A stretch of 34,165 nucleotides of DNA from Alphaproteobacteria bacterium. Its GTDB lineage: Bacteria > Pseudomonadota > Alphaproteobacteria > Bin95. The stretch covers positions 1 through 34,165 of the forward strand of contig JAJEIH010000126.1 of NCBI GenBank assembly GCA_022827685.1, given 5' to 3'. Below are positions 25,503 to 34,156 of this stretch, piece after piece. Each line of letters opens with the position of its first letter. The first letter of the stretch is position 1. The notes under the pieces were generated by a model. The model was given only the letters and a program-made list of their open reading frames with translations. It made no database searches and had not been told where the DNA came from. The position numbers and the translations under genes are program-made.

Positions 25503-27383
25503 CTACCCCTCCGGGTGGAAGTGGTCGTAGAGGCGCTTTGCGACCGTTTTCGAGATGCCGGGCACGGCCAGCAGGTCTTCGAAGCCTGCGCCCTCGACGC
25601 CGCGCGCGGAGCCGAAATGGTGCAGCAGCGCGCGCTTGCGGGCCGCGCCGATGCCGGCCACCTCGTCGAGCGGCGACTGCCGGACGGCCCTGGCCCGGCG
25701 GGCGCGGTGGGTGCCGATGGCGAAGCGGTGCGCCTCGTCTCTCAGGCGTTGCAGGAAGTGCAGGGCGGGGTCGTGCTCCGGCAGCGAGAAGGGCGGCTTC
25801 TCCGCCGTGAAGAAGCGCTCGCGCCCGGCATTGCGCTCCGGCCCCTTGGCGATGGCGGCGAGCGGCAGGTCCTCGATGCCGAGTTCCGCCAGGACGCTCT
25901 GCGCCGAAGAAAGCTGGCCCGCGCCGCCGTCGATGAGCACGAGGTCCGGCCATGAGCCGCCGGCGCGCTCCGGGTCCTCCTTCAGCGCGCGCGAGAACCG
26001 CCGGCGCAGCACCTCGCGCATCATGGCGAAATCGTCGCCGGGGGCGGCGTCGCCCTTGATGTTGAACTTGCGGTAGGCGTTGCGGACCAAGCCTTCCGGC
26101 CCGGCGACGATCATGCCGCCGACCGCGTTCCGGCCCTGTATATGGCTGTTGTCATAGACCTCGATCCGCTCCGGCGGGCCTTCGAGGTCGAACAGCTCGG
26201 CCACGCGTCCGAGCAGGTCGCGCTGGGTCGCGTTCTCCGCCGAGCGGCGGGTGAGCGCGTCGCGGGCGTTGGCGAGCGCGTGATCAACCAGCTTGCGCTT
26301 GGCCCCGCGCATCGGCCAGCGCAGGTCTATGCGGCGGCCCGCCTTGAGGCTCAGCGCCTCGGCGAGCAGCGCGTCCTCGGCCGGGCGCGCGCTCAGCAGG
26401 ATGCGGCGCGGCGGCGGCTTGTTGGAGTAGAACTGGCCGACGAACGCCGCGAGGAATTGCGCCGGGTCGTGGTGCCGGCTGCCGGTCGGGAAATAGGCGC
26501 GGTTGCCGAAATTCTGCCCGGCGCGGAAGAAGAACACCTGGATGCAGGCCTGCCCGCCGTCGAAATGGGCCGCGATCACGTCCGCATCGCCGACCCCCTC
26601 GACGTTTATGTCCTGATGCGCCTGCACGCGGGTCAGCGCCCGGATGCGGTCGCGGTAGAGCGCCGCGGTCTCGAACTCCAGCGAATCGCTCGCCGCCTGC
26701 ATGCGCTCCGAGAACGCCTGCTGCACCGACTGGCTCTGGCCGGAGAGGAAGGCGCGCGCCTCCGCGATGGCCGCCTCGTAGTCCTCCGATGACACGCGCC
26801 CGACGCAGGGCGCCGAGCAGCGCTTGATCTGGTGGAGCAGACAGGGCCGGGTGCGGCTGCGGAACACCGCGTCGGAACAGGACCTGAGCAGGAAGGCGCG
26901 CTGGAGCGCGGTCAGGGTCCGGTTCACCGCGCCCGCCGAGGCGAAGGGGCCGAAATACTCGCCCGGCCGCGAGCGCGCGCCGCGGTGCTTGAGGATGCGG
27001 GGCCATTCGTGGTCGCGCGCGATCAGGATATGCGGGAAGCTCTTGTCGTCCCGCAGCAGCACGTTGTAGCGGGGGCGCAACTCCTTGATGAGATTGATCT
27101 CGAGGAGCAGCGCCTCGACCTCCGTGTGCGTGGTCACCACCTCCATGGAGGCGGTCTCGGAGATCATGCGGCGGATGCGGTAGGGCTGGTTGTCAGGCCG
27201 GACATAGGCCGTGACGCGCCGGCGCAGCGAGCGCGCCTTGCCGACATAGAGCACCTGCCCGCGCCGGTCGATCATCCGATAAACGCCCGGCGTGAGCGGC
27301 ATGACGCGCAGATGCCGGCGGATAGCCTCGACGCCTCCGGCCAGCCGCTGCGGGGCCTCCAGTTCGATCTGCTCTTCCGCCAT
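25503..27383 (-). CDS. uvrC: Excinuclease ABC subunit UvrC
   Basis: Nuclease subunit of nucleotide excision repair, 626 aa from ATG at 27383. The GIY-YIG domain that makes the 3' cut is at the N-terminus (GVYRM at 33-37, YVGKA at 46-50). Next come the Cys-rich motif ([19 protein letters not shown]), the UVR segment, the RNase H-like half with the 5' nuclease ([10 protein letters not shown] and [11 protein letters not shown]), and a C-terminal HhH pair ([20 protein letters not shown] and [19 protein letters not shown]). The start lies 4 bp after the exchanger stop; the frame runs open to 27437 but would overlap that gene. It is separated from uvrA by 21 kb. Confidence 0.98.
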   Translation of the reverse strand: MAEEQIELEAPQRLAGGVEAIRRHLRVMPLTPGVYRMIDRRGQVLYVGKARSLRRRVTAYVRPDNQPYRIRRMISETASMEVVTTHTEVEALLLEINLIKELRPRYNVLLRDDKSFPHILIARDHEWPRILKHRGARSRPGEYFGPFASAGAVNRTLTALQRAFLLRSCSDAVFRSRTRPCLLHQIKRCSAPCVGRVSSEDYEAAIAEARAFLSGQSQSVQQAFSERMQAASDSLEFETAALYRDRIRALTRVQAHQDINVEGVGDADVIAAHFDGGQACIQVFFFRAGQNFGNRAYFPTGSRHHDPAQFLAAFVGQFYSNKPPPRRILLSARPAEDALLAEALSLKAGRRIDLRWPMRGAKRKLVDHALANARDALTRRSAENATQRDLLGRVAELFDLEGPPERIEVYDNSHIQGRNAVGGMIVAGPEGLVRNAYRKFNIKGDAAPGDDFAMMREVLRRRFSRALKEDPERAGGSWPDLVLIDGGAGQLSSAQSVLAELGIEDLPLAAIAKGPERNAGRERFFTAEKPPFSLPEHDPALHFLQRLRDEAHRFAIGTHRARRARAVRQSPLDEVAGIGAARKRALLHHFGSARGVEGAGFEDLLAVPGISKTVAKRLYDHFHPEG

Positions 27384-27387
27384 GCGC

Positions 27388-28332
27388 CTATCCCGCGCCG
27401 GCCGACGGTCCATACTCGACGACAACATAGGCGGCATAGACCGCCAGGAACAGGAGACCCGCCGGGCGCCCGAACCGGCCCCGGAACATCAGCCAGGACA
27501 CGAGCGCGACCGTCGCGGCCAGCATCACCCATACGGCGAGGTCCAGCAGGCGCCCCGGAATGTCGAGCGGGTGGACGGTCGCCACCACGCCGCCAATGGC
27601 CAGCAGGTTGAAGATATTTGCGCCCAGCACATTGCCGACAGCCACCTCAGGGTGGCGTCGATAGGCGGAGACGACCGCCGTGGCGAGCTCCGGCAGCGAG
27701 GTGCCGACGGCGACCACCGTGACGCCGATCACGGCTTCCGAAACGCCGATCACGCGGGCGAGGCCGATGGCGCCCTCGACCAGCAGGTTCGAGCCCGCGA
27801 TGACGCAGCCGAGGCCGATGGCGAGCGTGCCGAGCACCATCCAGAGCGGCTTCTCCGTCGCCGTCTCCTCCACCTCGGGCGCGCCGTGCCCGCTCCGGGC
27901 GCGCCGGTAGGAGATCACCGTGAACGCTGCGAGGCAGACCAGCAGCAGCACGCCGTCGAACAGGCTCAGGCTGCCGGTCAATGCGAGCCCGAGGAACAGG
28001 AGCGTCACGCCCATGACCGCGCAGCCCTCGAAGCGGACTTCGCGCGGCTCGACCGCCAGCGGATAGACGCAGGCCGCCGCGCCCAGGATCAGGAGCAGGT
28101 TGCAGATATTGCTGCCGACGATGTTGCCGATGGCGATGCCCGGCGCGCCCCGGAACGCCGCCTCAAGGCTCACGAACAGCTCCGGCATGGTGGTGCAATA
28201 AGCGACCACGGTAAGACCGACGATCAGCGGCGAGACCCCGAGCCGGGCCGCAAGCTGCACCGCGCCCCGCACCAGGAATTCCGCCCCGCCGAGGAGAAGC
28301 ACGAAACCGCCGAGCAGTTGAAGGTAGATCAT
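27388..28332 (-). CDS. Calcium/sodium antiporter (YrbG/CaCA family)
   Basis: 314-aa inner-membrane Na+/Ca2+ exchanger with about ten helices and two alpha-repeats. Repeat 1 (about 40-80) reads [15 protein letters not shown] with E51, then [10 protein letters not shown]. Repeat 2 (about 205-240) reads [34 protein letters not shown]. The first repeat has C-T-T-M in place of the usual G-T-S-A/L before PE, so it departs from the family while keeping the cation-binding Glu. ATG at 28332 is chosen because it starts at the first helix ([10 protein letters not shown]); no good Shine-Dalgarno is seen there. It shares a transcript with uvrC. Confidence 0.93.
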   Translation of the reverse strand: MIYLQLLGGFVLLLGGAEFLVRGAVQLAARLGVSPLIVGLTVVAYCTTMPELFVSLEAAFRGAPGIAIGNIVGSNICNLLLILGAAACVYPLAVEPREVRFEGCAVMGVTLLFLGLALTGSLSLFDGVLLLVCLAAFTVISYRRARSGHGAPEVEETATEKPLWMVLGTLAIGLGCVIAGSNLLVEGAIGLARVIGVSEAVIGVTVVAVGTSLPELATAVVSAYRRHPEVAVGNVLGANIFNLLAIGGVVATVHPLDIPGRLLDLAVWVMLAATVALVSWLMFRGRFGRPAGLLFLAVYAAYVVVEYGPSAGAG

Positions 28333-28460
28333 GGAGAGGTCTGCTTGGCCTGAAACGGGGAAGGAAGAAGCGCGGACACAGCGGCCGGCCACTACGCCAC
28401 GTCGCGGACAGGGTTTATCATGGCGTCGGGCGTCGCGCGAATGACGCGGACGAGGAGGGA

Positions 28461-29405
28461 ATGACGACGATGAGCCTGCCGCTGGACGACCGGACGCGCT
28501 TCGGGCTGATGACGCGCCTGCCGACGCCGGAGCTTGCCCGCAAGACGGTCGGGCTGCTGGACCGGCTGGAGTTCGATTCGATCTGGGTCGGCGACCATCT
28601 GGCCTTCACCTCGCCGATTCTGGACCCGTTCGTGCAGCTTTCCTATGCGGCCGCCCTGTCGCCGCGCCTCACTGTCGGAAGCGCCGTCTATCTGTTGCCG
28701 ATGCGCCATCCGGCGGGGGTGGCGAAACAGGCGGCCTCGCTCGACCATCTGGCGGGAGGCCGCTTCGTCTTCGGCATCGGTGTCGGCGGCGAGTTCCCGC
28801 CCGAATGGGAGCTTGCCGGCGTGCCGCACGGCGAACGCGGCGCGCGCATGACCGAGTCCATAGAGGTGCTGCGGAAACTCTGGACCGGCGAGCCGGTCTC
28901 CCACGAAGGGCGGTTCTTTCCCTTCTCGGAAGTGCATATGCAGCCGGCCGCCTTCACGCCCGGCGGCCCGCCGATCTGGTGCGGCGGGCGCCAGCCGGCG
29001 GCGCTCCGGCGCGCGGGCCGCATGGCGGACGGCTACATGTCCTATGTCATCACGCCGGAGATGTTCTCGGACGCGCTCGGCACGATAGCCGCGGCCGCCG
29101 AGGAGGCGGGCCGGGAGATCGAGGCCTTCGGCACCTCCCACCTGCTGTTCTGCTGCATCGACGAGACCTACGAAAAGGCGCTCGACCGGGCGGCGGCGCT
29201 GCTCTCGAAACGCTATGCGATGGATTTCCGCAGGGCGGCGCAACGGTATGCGGCGCTCGGCACGCCCGCCGACATCGCGGAGAAGATCACCGCCTTCCAC
29301 GAGGCCGGCGTGCGCCACTTCAACCTCGACTTCATCGGCGAACAGCCCATGCGCATCGAAGGCCTGCACCGCTTCGCCGAGGAGGTCCGCCCGCTCATCG
29401 CCTGA
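28461..29405 (+). CDS. LLM-class flavin-dependent oxidoreductase
   Basis: 314-aa luciferase-like monooxygenase-fold protein. It has RFGLMTRLP near the start, EFDSIWVGDHLAF, the SAVYLLPMRHPAGVAKQ barrel strand, GGRFVFGIGVGGEFPPEW and PPIWCGGRQPAALRRAGRMADGY. FMN or F420 use cannot be told apart. The ATG at 28461 sits 2 nt after AGGAGG and the ATG at 28470 lies 11 nt after it, so either may be used; the longer form is given. The 3' end overlaps the convergent TrxR-like gene by 11 bp. Confidence 0.9.
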   Translation: MTTMSLPLDDRTRFGLMTRLPTPELARKTVGLLDRLEFDSIWVGDHLAFTSPILDPFVQLSYAAALSPRLTVGSAVYLLPMRHPAGVAKQAASLDHLAGGRFVFGIGVGGEFPPEWELAGVPHGERGARMTESIEVLRKLWTGEPVSHEGRFFPFSEVHMQPAAFTPGGPPIWCGGRQPAALRRAGRMADGYMSYVITPEMFSDALGTIAAAAEEAGREIEAFGTSHLLFCCIDETYEKALDRAAALLSKRYAMDFRRAAQRYAALGTPADIAEKITAFHEAGVRHFNLDFIGEQPMRIEGLHRFAEEVRPLIA

Positions 29406-30216
29406 GCGCGGCGGCGGCCTCCCGCGCAGCGCGCTGGCCGTCCGCCACGGCCTCCGCGAGCGAACCGGCGCGGCGGGCGGCGCCGGCGGCGAACGCGCCC
29501 TCGCCCGCCAGCGCCGTTACGGGCTCGAGGCCGATGAAGACGAACACGCCCGAGACCTCCAGCCGCCGCCCGTCCGCGAGCGTGACGCCCTCGACGCCGC
29601 CTTCGCCCTCGATGGAAGCAACCTCGCTGTTCCAGTGGAAGCTGAACTTCGGGTCGGCCGCCGCCCGCGCCCCGTAACCCGGCCTGGCCCGCAGCCGCCC
29701 GCCGCGCACGATCATGGAAATCGAGCGCGCATAACCGGCCAGGTGCAACGCCTCCTGCAGGGCCGCGTCGCCGCCGCCCACCACCGCCACATCGGCATCC
29801 CTGAAGAAGCCGGCGTCGCAGAAAGCGCATTGCGACACGCCGCGCCCGGTCAGCGCCTCCTCGCCCGGCACGCCCAGCCGGCGGAGCCTTGCGCCGGTCG
29901 CCGCCACGACCGCCTTCGCCCGGTAGCGGCCGCGGTCCGTTTTGACGATCCGGCGGCGGCCCTGCGCGCGGACGGCCTCCACATGCTCCTCGTGGAAGCG
30001 CACGCCCGCGGCCGCGAGCCTGTCCTTCCAGCCATGGGCCAGCTCGGAGCCGCTGACGGCGGCCGGCCAGCCGTCGAGCGCGCCCACATTGGAAACGAGG
30101 CCGCCATAGAGCCCCGACTCGAACAGCGCCACCGCGAGCCCCTGCGAAACCGCCTCGTCCGCCGCCGCGAGCCCCGCGACGCCGCCGCCGACCACGACAA
30201 GGTCGAGCGGCCTCAC
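29395..30216 (-). CDS. Thioredoxin reductase-like FAD/NAD(P)H flavoprotein, short
   Basis: 273-aa pyridine nucleotide-disulfide oxidoreductase of the TrxB type. FAD-binding GGGVAG starts at 10; GLYGGLVSNV follows; the redox pair is C130-AF-C133; the NAD(P)H motif VVGGGDAALQEALHLAG begins at 145. In the NADPH pocket, E. coli TrxB has HRR...R, here VRG...R, so one Arg is lost. TrxB is usually 310-320 aa; this protein lacks about 20-30 residues near the C-terminus, and the FAD-holding G-D of the VFAAGDV motif reads G-A (GAFAAGAAR). GTG at 30216 overlaps the upstream DGLPIVPPT gene by 4 bp (GTGA). It is the last gene of the selenoprotein operon and its probable electron donor. Confidence 0.87.
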   Translation of the reverse strand: MRPLDLVVVGGGVAGLAAADEAVSQGLAVALFESGLYGGLVSNVGALDGWPAAVSGSELAHGWKDRLAAAGVRFHEEHVEAVRAQGRRRIVKTDRGRYRAKAVVAATGARLRRLGVPGEEALTGRGVSQCAFCDAGFFRDADVAVVGGGDAALQEALHLAGYARSISMIVRGGRLRARPGYGARAAADPKFSFHWNSEVASIEGEGGVEGVTLADGRRLEVSGVFVFIGLEPVTALAGEGAFAAGAARRAGSLAEAVADGQRAAREAAAALRR

Positions 30217-31355
30217 GCGGCGATCTCCTTCACGATGCAGCAGGGCGGGAAGCCCCAGGACGGGAACCAGGCGCATTGCGGGATCGGGATGTCGCCGCCC
30301 GCGACGACCAGCACGATGTCCTCCGGCCGCGCAACGGCCGGCACCGCGCCCTCGCCCTGCGTCCATTCGGGCCAGCGCTCGCCGTCGATGAGGCGGGTGC
30401 GCAGCCAGAGCGTTTCGAACGCGGCGCGCGGCATCCGTCCCCGCCGCCAGAGCGCCTCCTTCGCGTCCGCCTTCGACCAGCCCTGCCCCGCCAGCTCCTG
30501 CGCGACGAAGGGCGCCATCACGACTACGGCCTTGCCCTCCCACGCCATGTTGAAGGCCGAGGCGGCGGAGCCCATCACGCTTGCAAGGTCGTCCAGCCCG
30601 CCGGTCACATTGACCGCCGTCTCCGCCCGCATCAGCGCCAGCACGTTTTCGCCGCCCAGTTCCTCATGCAGCGGCTCCCAGGGGTTGGCGGCGGCGTTCT
30701 CGGCCAGCACCAGGGTGTAGCGGCCCGGCTGGCCGAGCCCGGCAAAGGAGACGGCCTCCGGCCAGCCGCCGCCGATATTGTTCATCACGAAGCGGACCGC
30801 GCGCCCGATGGCGGCATTGGCCTGCCAGCCCGGCCCCAGCATGCCGAAGCCGGCATTCACCTCCAGCCGCTCCACGACCGGCCCGCTCAGCAGGATGAGC
30901 GGCGCCACATTCTCGTCCGTGGTCTGCACGCCGCGCAGGTTGAATGCGGGGTCGGCCAGCGCCTCCACGGCAGCCACGACGACCGGGAAATGCTCCGGCG
31001 CGCAGCCCGCCATGACGGCGTTGGCGGCCACGCGCTCGACCGTCGCCACGCCTTTCAGCGGGTCGAGCTCGCCGAGGCTTTCGTTGCGCCCCCGCCCGCA
31101 GCCGCGAAGCATCGCGTCCACCCGGTCGAGCGTCGGCGGCACGATGGGCAGGCCGTCTGTCCAGCCGCGGCGGTAGTAGAGCGCGTTCGCATCCCCGCCG
31201 CGCAGCACCTCCACCCGCTGCCGGGGAAACCGTCCGGCCTCCGTCAGCCGGGCGGTCATGCCCTTCTCGCGCGCCCGCTGAACGAGCGTGTCGTCGATCC
31301 ACGCCCCGTTCGCCCTCTGGCCCGCCGGTATCAGCAGCCAGAGCGCCTCACCCAC
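30213..31355 (-). CDS. DGLPIVPPT-family protein with C-terminal Cys cluster
   Basis: 380-aa protein of the same unknown family as the main domain of the 10605-12053 product and the C-terminal part of the 31363-33087 selenoprotein. The family marks are RGWTDGLPIVPPT (63-75), ANAVMAGCAPEHFP (C118) and NAAIGRAVRFVMNNIGGGWPE. Its C-terminus has an extra Cys motif, PQCAWFPSWGFPPCCIVKEIAA (C361, C372, C373), not seen in the others. GTG at 31355 lies 7 bp after the upstream stop and is the only start there; ATG at 31259 would drop the first 32 residues. It overlaps the TrxR-like gene by 4 bp. A redox role with Cys as relay is inferred. Confidence 0.85.
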   Translation of the reverse strand: MGEALWLLIPAGQRANGAWIDDTLVQRAREKGMTARLTEAGRFPRQRVEVLRGGDANALYYRRGWTDGLPIVPPTLDRVDAMLRGCGRGRNESLGELDPLKGVATVERVAANAVMAGCAPEHFPVVVAAVEALADPAFNLRGVQTTDENVAPLILLSGPVVERLEVNAGFGMLGPGWQANAAIGRAVRFVMNNIGGGWPEAVSFAGLGQPGRYTLVLAENAAANPWEPLHEELGGENVLALMRAETAVNVTGGLDDLASVMGSAASAFNMAWEGKAVVVMAPFVAQELAGQGWSKADAKEALWRRGRMPRAAFETLWLRTRLIDGERWPEWTQGEGAVPAVARPEDIVLVVAGGDIPIPQCAWFPSWGFPPCCIVKEIAA

Positions 31356-31362
31356 GCCGCGT

Positions 31363-33087
31363 TCAGCCGGCAACTGCCAGCCGGGCCTCCCAGTCCGCCG
31401 GCAGTTCGATCTCGCGGGTGACGGGGAAGCCGAGTATGCCGTTATGCGCGAAGACGTAGGCGTTGGTGCGCAGCGGGTCGCCCGCGACCGCAATCCCGAA
31501 ATCGTCGGGCTCGCAGACGATGGGCACCATCCGCTCCGGATCTTCGGATTCCGCGAAGACCTCCGGCGCCTTGCCGAGCGCCACGAGCTCCGCCAGCGAG
31601 CGGTGGCCCGGCACCAGGTTGGTCCAGCCCGAGATATACTGCTCGAACTTCCGGGCCGGCATCCGCGCATGCTCGTACAGCCAGTCGCGCATGTCATCCT
31701 TGGAGAGCCCCGATCCGGCGATGGTCTCGGCCAGGATCGGCGACAGCACCAGCAGCGGCCGGTAGGTGCCGGTCGCCATGCCGACGGTGAACACGAGTTC
31801 CCAGCCCGACTGCTTGACCAGCGCATCGGCCAGATAGGGCAGCATTTCCTCCGCCCGGCGGCCGAAGACGGACGTCACCACATCACCGCCGGTATAGCGG
31901 GAGACGGTGACGGCGTTGGCGCCTTCCGGCAGGCCCATGTCGGTCGCCGTGTTCGGCCAGCCGATCCGCTGGAGCACATCCTCGTTCTCGGCGAGCGCCA
32001 CCCGCCAGGTGTTGCCGAAAGTGCCCTTGTCGGTCTCGTGCGGAATGAAGCCCGCGACATTGCGCAGGTAGAGCCGCCAGAAGCGTCCGACCGAGGTGTT
32101 GGCCTGGAAGCCGTCCCTGAGCGCGCCCTGCTCATAGTTGAAGCCGAGCGCCTTCGCGATCGGGCCGTTGACGGTAATCAGCGTCTCCGCCCCCGGCGTG
32201 TTGCCGGAATGCTCGACGCCGTATTCCGGGTCCGCCATCGCCTCGGCGAGCGCCACCAGCACCGGCATGTATTCCGGCCGGCAGCCGGCCATGACGCCGT
32301 TCGCGGCGACATTCCAGACCGTCGCCGCCCGGTTGTCCGGCGGCAGCTTGCCGAGCACGGCATCCGCAGGCCGGTCCGAGAAGGCGAGGAAACGCTCGAT
32401 CTTCTCCACCGAGGGCGGCACCACGGGCAGCCCGTCGGACCAGCGGTTCTCGTAGAAGAGGCGGTTCACCTCCTCGAAGCTGCCCTCGAACACGATGTCG
32501 CGCGCCTCGGGCTCGACGGTCTCCACGGCCTCGTCCGGCGGCTCGGTCAGATTCGCGACCACCGCATCCAGCGTCTCGCCCAGCACATTGGAGCGGAGCT
32601 CGTTGTCGGTCTGCGTATCGACATGGCCGGCCACCGGCGCCAGCGGCAGGTTCGGCATGCCGAGCCCGACGGCCGTGGTGCCCGCCTGGCCGACAAAGCC
32701 CTCGCAGACCAGGGAAGAGGACGGCACGCCCGCCGCTTCGGCCACTGCGCTCACCCGCAACACGGCGGGAGTGCAGGAGCCTCAGCAGCCCATCCCGGAG
32801 ATAATGGCGTCGGCCTTGAGCTCCCTCAGCCGGTCCGGCAGGGAGGCGATGATCTCGCGCTCCTCGTCGCCATGCGTGGAGCCGAAGGCGTCGTAGCCGA
32901 TGAAATCGACGCCGGGATAGCGCTCGGACAACCCGTCCGCCAGCATCGGGAAGATCTCGTCGCCGCGGAACAGGTAGTCCCAGAGGAAGGCGACGCGCTT
33001 GCCCTCAAGGCTGTCGAGGCGCGGCGCCGGCGCCTGCAGCTCCTGCGCCTTCTCGCCCCGGGGCCAGACGACCGCATAGTCGGCCAT
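31363..33087 (-). CDS. UGSC-DGLPIVPPT fusion selenoprotein (Sec102, UGA at 32784-32782)
   Basis: 574-aa selenoprotein if the in-frame UGA at 32784-32782 is read through. Residues 1-101 (to SGMGC) are followed by U102-G-S-C-T-P, then a second half of the UGSC domain (to about 180), and then the DGLPIVPPT domain: RWSDGLPVVPPS (215-226), NGVMAGCRPEYMP (C269), NTSVGRFWRLYLRNVAGF. The UGSC half is paralogous to the 174-aa protein at 12050-12574. Fourteen bases, TGAGGCTCCTGCAC, are identical at the two UGA sites. A SECIS-like stem-loop lies 17 nt after the UGA. Standard callers would give a 101-aa ORF (33087-32782) and a 466-aa ORF from TTG at 32763. It heads an operon with a second DGLPIVPPT gene and a TrxR-like gene. 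Function is unknown; redox chemistry is inferred. Confidence 0.9.
32748..32781 (-). promoter_or_regulatory. Bacterial SECIS-like element for Sec102
   Basis: On the minus strand CCCGC (32769-32765) pairs with GCGGG (32758-32754), closing a 6-nt loop CGTGTT (32764-32759). Further pairs continue below with two mismatches (32771 with 32752, and 32775-32773 with 32748-32750). The loop starts 18 nt after the UGA and has G in its second position, fitting bacterial SECIS rules. Confidence 0.75.
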
Positions 33088-33246
33088 GGGTTCGTTCTCC
33101 CGCTTGAATTGCCGTCGCCGCGAGGCTGCGACCGGGGGCCTCCCGCGTCAAGAGCCCTGCTGCATGCCCGCGCGTCCGCTATGCCTGTGGCGCCCTCCGC
33201 CAGGGCCGGGGGACGGCCGGGGGACCGGCGGAAGTGTCATGGCATG
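33088..33246. other. Upstream region of the selenoprotein operon
   Basis: This 159-bp gap should carry the promoter of the 33087-29395 operon. GGGAGAACG (33102-33094) before the ATG is a fair Shine-Dalgarno. I see no clear -10/-35 pair. The left part of a 10-bp repeat array begins at 33235. Confidence 0.4.
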
Positions 33247-33274
33247 TCATGGAATGTCATGTTTTGTCATGGGG
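33235..33274. repeat. Four 10-bp TGTCATG repeats
   Basis: Four consecutive 10-bp units each begin TGTCATG: TGTCATGGCA, TGTCATGGAA, TGTCATGTTT, TGTCATGGGG. The period equals one DNA turn. A similar but weaker array is at 33437-33476. It overlaps the end of the unknown gene 33247-33930 and the upstream region of the selenoprotein operon. Confidence 0.75.
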
Positions 33275-33930
33275 CCGGTCTCCGCCCCGGCCGTTTGCAA
33301 GGCATCGCAACCTCCTTGCCGGTCCGCGGCCCCGGCCGCCCCGTTGCCGGAGGGGCGTGCCTCGCCCGCGCATAATGCGCGCCCGTCTGCGCGCGCGTCC
33401 GCCTGCGCGGGGCGGCGGGCGGGACCCCTGCCGGAGTGTCGCGGCATGTCATGATATGTCATGGTTTCGTCATCGAGGCCCGCCGCGGCGCCTTGCTCCC
33501 CGCCGCCGCCGTCTTCGCCTCCGCCGGCCTGTGCGGCCAGGGCTTTCTTCTTCGCCTTCCTCTCCCTCCTTTCCTTCTTTTCCCTCTTCCTCCTGCGCCT
33601 TTCGCGGCGGTCCTGCTGCTCGACCCAGGCGTAGAACCCGGGCGTGTCCTGTCTGCCGGTCCAGACCGCGCCGAGGTAATGGACCTCTTCGGGTTCGGGT
33701 TCCGGTTCGGGCAGGTGTCCGGCGCTCCAGTCGATCACGGCGAGGAGCTGGCGCAGATGGGCGAGCCCGGCGCGTGCGGCGCGGTGGTAATCGGCGCGGG
33801 CGCGGTCGTCCTCCGGCGGCGGGCCGGCGTTCATGTCCCCGGCACAGGCGGCAGCGAGGGCTTCGGCGGCCGGGGCAAGCCGCTCCAGCAGCGCGGCCGC
33901 CAGTCGGGGTCGGGGGTCGGTTGCGGTCAT
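33247..33930 (-). CDS. Hypothetical protein, basic middle region, low-complexity tail
   Basis: 227-aa protein I do not recognise. A strong AAAGGAGG (33944-33937) lies 6 nt before the ATG, which supports a real gene. Residues 1-70 are helical with LAAALLERLAPAAEALAAA and RAARAGLAHLRQLLAVIDW. A PEPEPEPEE stretch and HYLGAVWTGRQDTPGFYAWVEQQ follow. A very basic run (RRERRRRKREKKERRERKAKKK) spans about 109-130. From about 150 the sequence is low-complexity and crosses two repeat arrays (MTYHDM, MTKHDIP), so the true coding end may be earlier or the tail may not be selected. A DNA- or RNA-binding role is possible from charge only. Confidence 0.6.
   Translation of the reverse strand: MTATDPRPRLAAALLERLAPAAEALAAACAGDMNAGPPPEDDRARADYHRAARAGLAHLRQLLAVIDWSAGHLPEPEPEPEEVHYLGAVWTGRQDTPGFYAWVEQQDRRERRRRKREKKERRERKAKKKALAAQAGGGEDGGGGEQGAAAGLDDETMTYHDMPRHSGRGPARRPAQADARADGRALCAGEARPSGNGAAGAADRQGGCDALQTAGAETGPMTKHDIP
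33367..33381. repeat. GCGC palindrome, copy 1
   Basis: CGCGCATAATGCGCG is a 7-bp-arm palindrome with one central A. A near copy (CGCGCGTAATGCGCG) is at 33976-33990. They flank the unknown gene's coding region on either side of its N-terminal half. Confidence 0.6.
33437..33476. repeat. Degenerate 10-bp TGTCATG repeats, second array
   Basis: Units TGTCGCGGCA, TGTCATGATA, TGTCATGGTT and TCGTCATCGA continue the 10-bp period. Both arrays follow a similar CCGGxGGAG-type leader (33224-33234 and 33431-33436), which suggests duplication of one element. Confidence 0.6.
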
Positions 33931-33975
33931 CCATGCCTCCTTTCAGGCCAGGGGCGGAACGGGGTGTCCCTGTTT

Positions 33976-33990
33976 CGCGCGTAATGCGCG
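33976..33990. repeat. GCGC palindrome, copy 2
   Basis: CGCGCGTAATGCGCG, with one G-T pair in the arms, resembles the copy at 33367-33381. Confidence 0.6.
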
Positions 33991-34131
33991 GGGGTGTGCG
34001 CGGGCGGGCGGGCGTATCGCGGCAGCGCGGCTCGCGCGCCTGATTGCGCGCGCGAGACGCAGGGCGCACCTTCCCCGTCCGCTCTCGCCGGGGGGTTGCG
34101 GCCCCCGGCCATGCTTTCTGCAGAAAAGCCG

Positions 34132-34156
34132 AAAGGCGGCCCCGGGAGCCGCCTTT
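34132..34156. terminator. Rho-independent terminator-like hairpin
   Basis: AAAGGCGGC and GCCGCCTTT form a 9-bp perfect stem with a 7-nt loop. The A/T ends make it usable in either direction. On the minus strand CGGCTTTTC follows, so it could end a transcript entering from the right before the 33930 gene. Confidence 0.65.

Noticed and set aside
33235-33274. CRISPR array
   Set aside because: Units are 10 bp with no spacers and there are no cas genes in the window.
31288-33375. Open frame of 695 codons on the plus strand opposite the UGSC-DGLPIVPPT gene
   Set aside because: The minus strand encodes family-like sequence on both sides of the UGA; the plus frame is arginine- and histidine-rich noise.
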